10,779 bases of DNA, taken from positions 1 through 10,779 of the forward strand of contig CAYWOD010000118.1 in NCBI GenBank assembly GCA_964459805.1, given 5' to 3'. The notes under the pieces were generated by a model that saw only the letters and a program-made list of their open reading frames with translations, ran no database searches and was not told where the DNA came from. The position numbers and the translations under genes were made by a program. Source of the DNA: DAOVRL01 sp964459805. Lineage in GTDB: Bacteria; Planctomycetota; Phycisphaerae; Sedimentisphaerales; Anaerobacaceae. Positions 1 through 6,322 of the stretch are shown here, piece after piece. The first letter of the stretch is position 1. The number at the start of each line of letters is the position of its first letter.

Positions 1-90
1 CGCTATGGCGCTACCCTATTTTAACATGCGCGCGAGAATTTTTTAGAACCCGTATAAGAACACAATCGATCAGTCCAACTCTACTTGTGC

Positions 91-1188
91 CTAATCTGCC
101 GCCGAGGCCAGGCTGACGGGGGTATCGAGCTTGCTTAGCTGTTGTTGGAGGATTGTGAAGAATTTATCGTTGTCCGGCCAGAGGATCCTTTCATCGTCGG
201 GCATTGGCTGATCGATCTGGTCGAGAAATCGCCCCACAGCCGCCTCGTTTAGCTCGTTCGTCGAAACGCCCAGGCCGAGTTTCTCGATGTAATGGGCGTT
301 GATCACCTGCTCATACTGGCCGGCGACGGGCAGCAGCAGCATCTTTTTCTTGAGGTACAGGCACTCGCTTATGAGGGAGAAGCCCGCCGAGGCAATCACG
401 CCCCGCGCACCGGCCAGGTCGTTGAGAAAGCCTTCGGTCGAGCGTTTTTTGAAGATGCAGTTCTTGTAGTCGGTGGGGCTGCCGAGGGTCTTGTCAAAGC
501 CATAGATATAGAATTTCTGTCCGCCGAATTTGCTGAGGGTCTCGCGCAGGCGCTCCGGGTTCTTGCCCACAGTCGAATACAGCAGAATATACTCGCCCTG
601 CTCAGGCTTTAATTCCGTAACGACGGGCCTTACGATAGGCGGCGTCAGAATCGCCGAATCCACCCTCAGCGGCGCCTTAAAAAAGTTTATGATGATATAC
701 GCAGCCGCGCCGACGTAGTGACATTCGGTCACCACGCTCGCCGTCAGCCGTGAGAACCAGTTCTTGGCCTGGTGCTCGAGATTGCAGAGCGTCAGCACGT
801 GCTCGTGGTCGATACTGATGAAGGGTACTCCTTTTCGCCACGCCCACCACGCACTGAAAGGCTCGAAGTCGGATATCATCAGCTCCGGCTCAAAAGGCTC
901 GAAATGCTCCCTGAAAAGCTCATCGTTCTGCCTGTTCGCCTCCGGCAGCCTCATCAGGTTCCGCTTTAGAGTCTCCGATTTGTCTATGCGTCCACCCTCG
1001 AACGCAAACGAGAGCCCGAATATCTCCTTCACGCGCTCCCCGAAATACTGTTTCAGGTAGAGAAGCGACTTCGCAGACCCCACAAACATCACATCGTGCC
1101 CGGCATCAATCAGCCTTTGCCCTATCAAATGTGACCGGCTGCTGTGTCCGAATCCTTCTCCGGCAACGCCATATATTATTCTCGCCAT
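91..1188 (-). CDS. GT-B fold glycosyltransferase, MJ1255-like family
   Basis: A 365-residue protein that resembles the MJ1255-type glycosyltransferases, relatives of MurG. The N-terminus has the GT-B glycine loop GEGFGHSSRS (residues 10-19). SDFEP lies at 106-110. The C-terminal half has the expected donor-binding pattern: SAGFSLISECLYLKKK (267-282), then LPVAGQYEQVINAHY (286-300). It probably moves a sugar from a nucleotide donor to an envelope acceptor at the inner face of the membrane; the substrate cannot be read from sequence. There is no signal peptide or clear membrane helix. The ATG at 1188 is preceded by GAGGA with a spacing of about 10 bases. It follows ftsI by 60 bases on the same strand, so it is probably the last visible gene of the operon, in the place where murE often sits in other dcw clusters. 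The family call is fairly sure, the role is not. Confidence 0.8.
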   Translation of the reverse strand: MARIIYGVAGEGFGHSSRSHLIGQRLIDAGHDVMFVGSAKSLLYLKQYFGERVKEIFGLSFAFEGGRIDKSETLKRNLMRLPEANRQNDELFREHFEPFEPELMISDFEPFSAWWAWRKGVPFISIDHEHVLTLCNLEHQAKNWFSRLTASVVTECHYVGAAAYIIINFFKAPLRVDSAILTPPIVRPVVTELKPEQGEYILLYSTVGKNPERLRETLSKFGGQKFYIYGFDKTLGSPTDYKNCIFKKRSTEGFLNDLAGARGVIASAGFSLISECLYLKKKMLLLPVAGQYEQVINAHYIEKLGLGVSTNELNEAAVGRFLDQIDQPMPDDERILWPDNDKFFTILQQQLSKLDTPVSLASAAD

Positions 1189-1248
1189 TTTTTCAGTGTC
1201 CTCTTTTGTTATTGTGGTTTGCGGCTGGCGCGTCAGGCAGAGGCGCGC

Positions 1249-2943
1249 TCAGCCCTTTAGCTTCTCGAGGTAGCTCAGCGTCTTTTCGAGTATTTTAGCG
1301 GCTACCGGTGAAGCGACAACTCCTCCGGTATAGCCTTTGCCGAGTTTTTTGTTGGGCTTGCGGATCGAAACGAGCACGACTATGGCCGGGTCGTCGGCCG
1401 GAGCACCCGCTATAAAAGAAGCAATGTAGTTACTATCGGAATAGCCTCGCCCATTTTCTTTTGCGATGTTGGCGGTCCCCGTTTTTCCGAAGACCTGCCA
1501 TCTCTCCAACTTCGCCCGCTTTCCCGTCCCCTCGTTCACCACCCCGACCATCGCATCGGAGATGATCCATTTGGCAACTTCGGGTTTTACGACGTAACCG
1601 ACGGGCGGCGGGGGTTGTTTTAGTCTGGTGATCTTACCGTCGCTTTGGACAATCACCTTGACGATATGGGGCCGAATGAGGCGCCCGCCGTTGGCGAGTA
1701 TGCAGAATGCCCGAACGAGCTGCATGGCCGTCACACAGATTTCCTGGCCGAAGGGCACGCGCGTAACGCTGTATCCGGTCCACTTGTGCGCGGGCCACAA
1801 GAGCCCATCGAGCTCGCCGGGCAATTCAATTCCGGCCTTTTTGCCGAAGCCGAAGAGTCTCAGCCCATCGTGAAGCTTCTCTTTGCCGAGCTTTTGCCCG
1901 ATTTTGGCCATTCCTATATTGCTTGACTTAATCAGGATGAGCCGGAGGGTCAAGTTGCCGAAGCCTCCACGATACTCACCGATGCGTCCAAAGCCCTTGC
2001 CCCGGTAGCTTCCGTTCTCGCAGAATATCGTCTCATCTTTTCCCACGGCGCCGGCGTCAAGCCCGATCGCCATAATAATCGGCTTTAGAACACTGCCTGG
2101 CTCGAACCAGTCGGTTATCGCGCGACTTCGGAAGTTGTTCGGGTCGGTGGAGCCGGCTTCAAGCGGGTCGAAATCAGGCAGAGAAACCATGCCTAAGATC
2201 GCCCCGGTCTTCGGGTCGGCCACGATCGCCACGGCCGACTCGGCCTCGTAGCTCTCGTACTGCTTGATGAGCTCATCCCTGGCAAACTGCTGAATAGTGG
2301 CATCGAGGGTGAGAATTATCCCAACACCGTCGCTGAGCACGCCGTCTTTCTGCTTTAGCCGAATGGGGCGTCGATAGACGTCAGCGAAGAATATGTTCTG
2401 GGCCGCCGAACCTTTGAGCTGCTTGTCGTACCGCAGCTCAAGGCCTTCCAAGCCGCGGCCGTCGGAGCTTGTAAAGCCAACAACGTTCGCGGTCAGAGAC
2501 CCCATCGGGTAATATCTGAGCCAATCAGACTCAATCCCAACGCCGTGAATCCTCCTGGCCGCACTGCACTGATTGGCATCGGCCCCCGGCTTGATCTTCG
2601 CAAACCCGGGGTTTTTGCTTTCGGTGATCAGTGTGTAAATTAGCTGCGGATCCATCTCCACAATCGGCGCCAGTGCCGTCGATACTCCCTCGGGATCCTT
2701 TATAATTCGAGGCTCAGCTTTGATGACCTGGATTCGGTTGCTGGCGGCAAGCACCCTGCCGCGGCAGTCCAGAATCGTCCCTCGGCGAGGCTTGCGCGGA
2801 CTTCTTGATCGCTGCTGTTTGATGGAGCGAGCCAGATAATGGTCGGTCTTGAAATGCTGAAGGTAGAAGCACCGCCCGGCGAGCGCCAGGAACGCCGCTA
2901 TCAAAAGCAGCAAAAAACACGTAGTAATTCGAACACTTCTCAA
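1249..2943 (-). CDS. ftsI: Septal peptidoglycan transpeptidase FtsI (class B PBP)
   Basis: A 564-residue class B penicillin-binding protein. It cross-links peptidoglycan at the division septum on the outer face of the cytoplasmic membrane. A membrane anchor covers about residues 8-23. The PBP dimerisation region follows, with RRGTILDCRGRVLA at 53-66. The transpeptidase domain has all three active-site motifs: SVLK with the nucleophile S284 and K287, SSN at 340-342, and KTGT at 487-490. The length fits FtsI/PBP3, and the protein ends soon after the catalytic domain, so it has no PASTA domains as SpoVD or PBP2x have. The start is TTG at 2943: a TAA lies in frame eight codons upstream and no ATG or GTG falls between. 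The Shine-Dalgarno is weak. It lies 56 bases after the FtsL-like gene, the usual dcw order. Confidence 0.95.
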   Translation of the reverse strand: MRSVRITTCFLLLLIAAFLALAGRCFYLQHFKTDHYLARSIKQQRSRSPRKPRRGTILDCRGRVLAASNRIQVIKAEPRIIKDPEGVSTALAPIVEMDPQLIYTLITESKNPGFAKIKPGADANQCSAARRIHGVGIESDWLRYYPMGSLTANVVGFTSSDGRGLEGLELRYDKQLKGSAAQNIFFADVYRRPIRLKQKDGVLSDGVGIILTLDATIQQFARDELIKQYESYEAESAVAIVADPKTGAILGMVSLPDFDPLEAGSTDPNNFRSRAITDWFEPGSVLKPIIMAIGLDAGAVGKDETIFCENGSYRGKGFGRIGEYRGGFGNLTLRLILIKSSNIGMAKIGQKLGKEKLHDGLRLFGFGKKAGIELPGELDGLLWPAHKWTGYSVTRVPFGQEICVTAMQLVRAFCILANGGRLIRPHIVKVIVQSDGKITRLKQPPPPVGYVVKPEVAKWIISDAMVGVVNEGTGKRAKLERWQVFGKTGTANIAKENGRGYSDSNYIASFIAGAPADDPAIVVLVSIRKPNKKLGKGYTGGVVASPVAAKILEKTLSYLEKLKG

Positions 2944-2999
2944 TTTCCGGTCGTGCTGTAGTGGTTAGTGCCTGGTTGTTTGCATTTGGTCGCTATTGT

Positions 3000-3212
3000 T
3001 CAGTCCTCGAGTCGCTCCGACACAGACGTGGGGTTTATCAGTTGTTCGAGGCGGAGTTGTTTCTGCCCAAGCTCCTCGTTTAGATATTCCTGTTCGACCG
3101 TTTGCATGGAAAGCTGATAGAAAATCCGATTGTTGGCGCTGCGCAGATAAACGGCAAGAATCAGGATGCCCGTGAAATAGAAAACAACAAAAACAAAACG
3201 AAATCGGGACAT
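3000..3212 (-). CDS. ftsL: FtsL-like small bitopic division protein
   Basis: A 70-residue protein with a short basic N-terminus (MSRFR), one membrane helix at about 5-23, and a polar helix rich in Glu, Gln and Leu at about 28-60 that should form a coiled coil. FtsL proteins have this topology and act with FtsB/DivIC and FtsQ to activate FtsW-FtsI at the septum. FtsL diverges so fast that the call rests on topology, size and its place just before ftsI, not on residue identity. The usual family length is about 90-120 residues, so it is short. ATG at 3212 has AGGT five bases upstream. A longer 110-residue reading in another frame (2965-3297) overlaps it but lacks these traits. Confidence 0.7.
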   Translation of the reverse strand: MSRFRFVFVVFYFTGILILAVYLRSANNRIFYQLSMQTVEQEYLNEELGQKQLRLEQLINPTSVSERLED

Positions 3213-3293
3213 TGCAACCTAATCGGCAACCAGGCGCCACCCCTGACATTTGCGGCCAAGCACGATTCAGCGGCGGAGCGAGCCGCGTTATTC

Positions 3294-4214
3294 TCACTGG
3301 GCCGGCATTTTCAAACGCATCCCAATGCTCAAATCATCCTCGCTCGCCAGGATATCCGTGTTGAGTGTGCTGATTTCCTTGTACCGACTGCTGCCTCCAA
3401 GCTGTTCAGCCGATATCTTCCACAGGCTATCTCCTTGCTTGACGACGTAGAAACGCCCGAGGATTTCTTTGGCAGCAGTGCCGAAAGTCCGTTTTTGCCC
3501 GATTGATGTGACGTTCTCAAATGATAAGCCGGGCAAGAGGCTTTGGCTCTTAGGCTTATCAGGCAGGGCCGGGATGGCGAGTTTTTGTCCCACATAGACT
3601 TCATCAGGCGATTTGAGCAGCTTGCGATTTGCCTCGAATATCTTTGTTACGTTGGCCCTTTTGTTGCCCTGCTCAGTACCATAGAATTTTTTGGCTATGA
3701 CGCCCAGGTTATCACCGCTGATCACGACGTAGGATTTTGGCCAGCCCGACTTGGCGGGATTCACAGACTTCATAGGGTCGGTTTTTGGCGGTCCAAATCC
3801 TTTTTCGGTGGCAGGCGGCCAAACAGGTCGTTCTTCACCGGTAATCAATACCGGTCCAATGGGCTTGCCTTCATTCTCAGCAGCAATTCGGCTCTCGAAA
3901 ATATTCTTCACATCAAAAGTGCCGTCCGGCAGGGGGGCGTGATAGCGGACGCCGGCATCGTCGGCAGGGGGGTCAAATGAGAACCGGGGTTCGTCGATAG
4001 ATCGTTCTTCGGCCAACTGAGGCCTCTCGAAAACATCTTCGTCGATTCTCCGCTCGGTGGCCCCAAGCCCCGGCGGGTTGTTCCTGACCATATTGGTGGT
4101 CAGCTCATTACTGTCCGTCTCGCCTCGCAGCTTTGGCAAGCCGTTGATAATGAAAGCAATAATAAATATAAAGACCAAACCTAACAGCAATCCAATCTTG
4201 GCGTCCGACGTCAT
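3294..4214 (-). CDS. Membrane-anchored protein with two LysM domains
   Basis: A 306-residue protein. After a short N-terminus (MTSDAK) a single membrane helix covers about residues 7-24. A low-complexity, Pro- and acid-rich linker runs from about 28 to 158. Two LysM domains follow: about 160-216, starting SYVVISGDNLGVIAKKFYG, and about 254-305, starting RFYVVKQGDSLWKIS. LysM binds the glycan of peptidoglycan, so the protein should be held in the cytoplasmic membrane and reach into the wall. There is no hydrolase or other catalytic domain. It lies between rsmH (60-base gap) and the FtsL-like gene (81-base gap), on the same strand; this points to a role in septal wall synthesis, which is inference. 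ATG at 4214 has GGAG eight bases upstream. LysM is not a standard member of the dcw cluster. Confidence 0.9.
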   Translation of the reverse strand: MTSDAKIGLLLGLVFIFIIAFIINGLPKLRGETDSNELTTNMVRNNPPGLGATERRIDEDVFERPQLAEERSIDEPRFSFDPPADDAGVRYHAPLPDGTFDVKNIFESRIAAENEGKPIGPVLITGEERPVWPPATEKGFGPPKTDPMKSVNPAKSGWPKSYVVISGDNLGVIAKKFYGTEQGNKRANVTKIFEANRKLLKSPDEVYVGQKLAIPALPDKPKSQSLLPGLSFENVTSIGQKRTFGTAAKEILGRFYVVKQGDSLWKISAEQLGGSSRYKEISTLNTDILASEDDLSIGMRLKMPAQ

Positions 4215-4274
4215 AATAAAACTCCATTACATAAGTGTTCCGTGTTTACCCGATACTACTTGCCAACGAATATA

Positions 4275-5180
4275 TTATTTTCTTTGAGCAATCCTGAGCT
4301 TTGCACTTCTTGCTCGCCGGTTTTCTGCGATTTCTGCTCGTGTGGGCACAATCGGTTTTTTCGTGATAATCCTGTAGGTATCGTCCTTTTGGCTGCGGTT
4401 GAAGCTGCTTTTAACCAATCTATCTTCAAGGCTGTGGTAGCTGATGATGGCTATCCAGCCGTTTTTTCTGAGCAAGTTAGGCACGGCGGCAAGGAGCTCT
4501 TTCAGGTTGTCCAGCTCGTTGTTGACTGCGATTCTCAGTGCCTGAAACGTCCTGGTGGCCGGATGTATCCTGTTTCTTCTTTTCTGTCCGGGCCTGGCCA
4601 GCGCCTTACAGACTACCCCAGCCAGTTGTCCGGTCGTGGTAATCGGTTCTCTTTTGCGATGCCGGACGATGAAACGCGCTATTCGCCGTGATGCCCTGTC
4701 CTGGCCGAACTCATAGATCAAATCGGCCAAAAATTTCTCATCCCCTTCATTTATTATATCGGCAGCAGTGGTCTTTAATCTTTTGTCAATTCTCATATCC
4801 AGCGGCATATTTGTCGTGAAACTAAGGCCGGCTTGCGAATCGACCAGCTGAGCCGAACAGAGCCCCAAATCCGCCAGTATGAAATCGGCTTTTTCTATGC
4901 CTTGTCTGCGAACCTGCTCATCGATTTGAGCAAAATTTGCGTGAACGACAACGACCTTGCAGTTAAGGCCGGCTAATCTCAATCGGGCCCTTCGGATAGC
5001 TTCTTTGTCAACATCCAGGCCAACGATAACCCCCTCGGGCCCCAATGTTCTGCCGAACAGAAAACTATGACCTCCGTGTCCAATGGTCGCATCGACCATC
5101 ACCCCATCCGGCGGTAAGTTTATCTGTTCGGCCAAAGTGCTCGCAAGAACCGGAATGTGCTCTAATGTCGAACCATTCAC
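4275..5180 (-). CDS. rsmH: 16S rRNA (cytosine-1402-N4)-methyltransferase RsmH
   Basis: A 301-residue protein with the RsmH (MraW) signatures along its whole length. The enzyme uses S-adenosylmethionine to methylate N4 of C1402 in the ribosomal P site. Visible motifs are HIPVL at 8-12, the SAM loop DATIGHGGHS (30-39), GLDVD (54-58), PLDMRID (126-132), RIHPATRTFQALRIAVNNEL (204-223), SYHSLEDR (247-254) and the C-terminal NRRARSAKLR (287-296). Length is normal for the family. The start is GTG at 5180: a TGA lies in frame nine codons upstream with no other start between, and HIPVL falls at the expected distance. No clear Shine-Dalgarno precedes it, so translation may depend partly on the gene before it. 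It is second or third in the mraZ operon, its usual place. Confidence 0.97.
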   Translation of the reverse strand: MNGSTLEHIPVLASTLAEQINLPPDGVMVDATIGHGGHSFLFGRTLGPEGVIVGLDVDKEAIRRARLRLAGLNCKVVVVHANFAQIDEQVRRQGIEKADFILADLGLCSAQLVDSQAGLSFTTNMPLDMRIDKRLKTTAADIINEGDEKFLADLIYEFGQDRASRRIARFIVRHRKREPITTTGQLAGVVCKALARPGQKRRNRIHPATRTFQALRIAVNNELDNLKELLAAVPNLLRKNGWIAIISYHSLEDRLVKSSFNRSQKDDTYRIITKKPIVPTRAEIAENRRARSAKLRIAQRK

Positions 5181-5263
5181 TTTTATCGTATCGTGTATAT
5201 TGCATCAGTTCGGCGGCTCATCGGGATTTGTCGCAGCAATCAACGTCCACGACGGCCTACGAG

Positions 5264-5473
5264 TCAGCCTACGGTTAGGGCGCTTTTGCGGGCCTGGAGC
5301 TCTTCGACTGCCGATGAGAAGGCGACCCCGGAAAACGCCTTGTTATGTTCTTTCAGCCGTTCCAGCCGTTCGGTAAGAACCGCCAGCGCCGCAAAGGTCT
5401 GCTCGTCAAGGTCCCTTTCGCCGGCCAGAGTTCCAGCTACAATCCGAAAATGGTTCGATTCAGCTTCGATCAT
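5264..5473 (-). CDS. Unrecognised 69-residue protein between mraZ and rsmH
   Basis: A 69-residue acidic protein not matched to any family known to me. It has no signal peptide, membrane helix or cysteine. Residues about 22-45 (DEQTFAALAVLTERLERLKEH) and 53-65 look helical, with a leucine spacing that allows a short coiled coil. It is believed real because its ATG at 5473 has a perfect ribosome site, GGAGGT (5477-5482), with a short spacing, and it sits 21 bases after the mraZ stop and 83 bases before rsmH on the same strand. The FtsL-like gene lies four genes on, so it is not a displaced FtsL; it has no membrane helix. A cytoplasmic partner of a dcw protein is one idea, unproven. Confidence 0.65.
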   Translation of the reverse strand: MIEAESNHFRIVAGTLAGERDLDEQTFAALAVLTERLERLKEHNKAFSGVAFSSAVEELQARKSALTVG

Positions 5474-5476
5474 TCT

Positions 5477-5482
5477 ACCTCC
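5477..5482 (-). promoter_or_regulatory. Strong ribosome binding site of the 69-residue gene
   Basis: The minus strand reads GGAGGT here, a full anti-16S match, with four bases (5474-5476 plus the T of the motif region) before the ATG at 5473. It is the best ribosome site in the operon and supports the small gene as real. Confidence 0.75.
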
Positions 5483-5494
5483 AGTCCTTTGGAA

Positions 5495-5968
5495 TTAGAG
5501 TTCATCGTTCTGCTTCTGCAAAACAATCTGTCTTGCCTGGGACATTTGTTTCTGGTATTGAGCCATGTGGTCCGAGAGATACTGCTCCCAGTTCTCGCTG
5601 TTCCACAACTCGATATGGTCTCTGACTCCGATGAGCGTAATCTGGTCCTTCAATCCCGCCCTTTTGCGCAGCCTTTCGTTCAAGAGCAATCGGCCCTGGC
5701 CGTCGAGTTCGACCTTGCTGGTCAAGGCGAAGCTAATACGCTCGAATGCCACGGCCTCATCGGGTGCCGTGGCGTCGGGTGCAACTGCAAGGGCTATGTG
5801 CTCGAAGTATTTCTCCGGATATAGGCAAAGTATGCCGTTGGCGCCGAGGACGAGGTAGAAGTTGCTGCCGTGCTCATCGGCATCAATCTGGCTTCTCAGC
5901 TTGTTCGAGATAAGGACTCTGCTCTTATCATCCACAACGTGCTGATATTCGCCTGTTAGTAACAGCAT
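5495..5968 (-). CDS. mraZ: Transcriptional regulator MraZ
   Basis: A 157-residue protein with two SpoVT-AbrB-like halves, as in MraZ. The first half covers about 6-52 and holds DDKSR at 13-17 (the family norm is D-x-K-G-R). The second covers about 80-128 with ELDGQGR (87-93), then ITLIGVRDHIELW (110-122). The C-terminal tail from 130 on is Gln-rich and helical. MraZ forms a ring that binds direct repeats upstream of its own gene and represses the dcw operon. The family is usually about 140-150 residues, so this is slightly long. ATG at 5968 fits the conserved GEYQH start; the Shine-Dalgarno is weak (GGGG about 8 bases upstream). It is the first gene of the operon, with a promoter and candidate operator repeats just upstream. 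Confidence 0.96.
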   Translation of the reverse strand: MLLLTGEYQHVVDDKSRVLISNKLRSQIDADEHGSNFYLVLGANGILCLYPEKYFEHIALAVAPDATAPDEAVAFERISFALTSKVELDGQGRLLLNERLRKRAGLKDQITLIGVRDHIELWNSENWEQYLSDHMAQYQKQMSQARQIVLQKQNDEL

Positions 5969-5978
5969 GGTATTTGCC

Positions 5979-6016
5979 CCACTTAGTACACCACTATTGG
6001 GAAATCATACCACTTT
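5979..6016 (-). promoter_or_regulatory. Candidate MraZ operator: three AGTGG direct repeats
   Basis: On the minus strand AAAGTGG (6016-6010), ATAGTGG (5997-5991) and TAAGTGG (5985-5979) lie in the same direction, with a further TGGTG at 6022-6018 ten bases before the first. MraZ is known to bind short direct repeats of TGGGN in E. coli and AAAGTG[TG] in Mollicutes in front of mraZ. The spacings here (10, 19 and 12) are only partly the roughly 10-base period of known sites, so this is a candidate. The first repeat overlaps the core promoter. Confidence 0.45.
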
Positions 6017-6031
6017 TCACCACCAAGTCAA
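6004..6031 (-). promoter_or_regulatory. Sigma-70-type promoter of the mraZ operon
   Basis: The minus strand reads TTGACT (6031-6026), a 16-base spacer, then TATGAT (6009-6004). Each box is one base from consensus. Transcription would start near 5997, giving a leader of about 29 bases before the mraZ ATG. It is the only good promoter seen from here to position 91, which supports one long transcript. Confidence 0.75.
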
Positions 6032-6322
6032 CAAAGGAAAGACTTTTTTTCGGGATTTTTGCAAAATTTTATTATAGGACTGTCACTTAGACAAACCTAA
6101 TTCACGCAGACACAGGCGGTTACGCACGTTCCGCATGGATTGGGGCTCGACACTTTTTATTAACATAGAACTGTGAATTCCGCATTTGGGAGACCGACTT
6201 TCCGGGCCGGTACAGGGAATTGATCACACATTGTTCGCAGATAGGTCGGACTGTTGGCCATCAGGCCCCGGTTGAGCAGGCCAGTTCTTGATTCGACGGC
6301 CTTTATGCCGACGCTGCTGGAG
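6032..6322. other. Intergenic stretch without a gene
   Basis: Between the mraZ promoter and the stop of the secreted peptidase I see no coding frame on either strand and no classical terminator with a T-run. It holds an AT-rich patch at about 6045-6076 with a second TATAAT-like box on the minus strand (6071-6076, poor -35), and a GGCC-rich patch at about 6255-6300 that includes CAGGCC twice as a direct repeat. Confidence 0.5.

Noticed and set aside
2965..3297. A 110-codon minus-strand frame overlapping the FtsL-like gene
   Set aside because: It lacks a membrane helix at the right place and looks random in composition, while the 70-residue frame has the topology of FtsL and a ribosome site.
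3102..3980. Long plus-strand frames opposite the LysM and FtsL-like genes
   Set aside because: They are antisense shadows of clearly recognisable minus-strand domains and have no ribosome sites or motifs.
6071..6076. A second TATAAT box upstream of the mraZ promoter
   Set aside because: No acceptable -35 box lies 16-18 bases upstream, and the stretch is AT-rich, so chance is likely.
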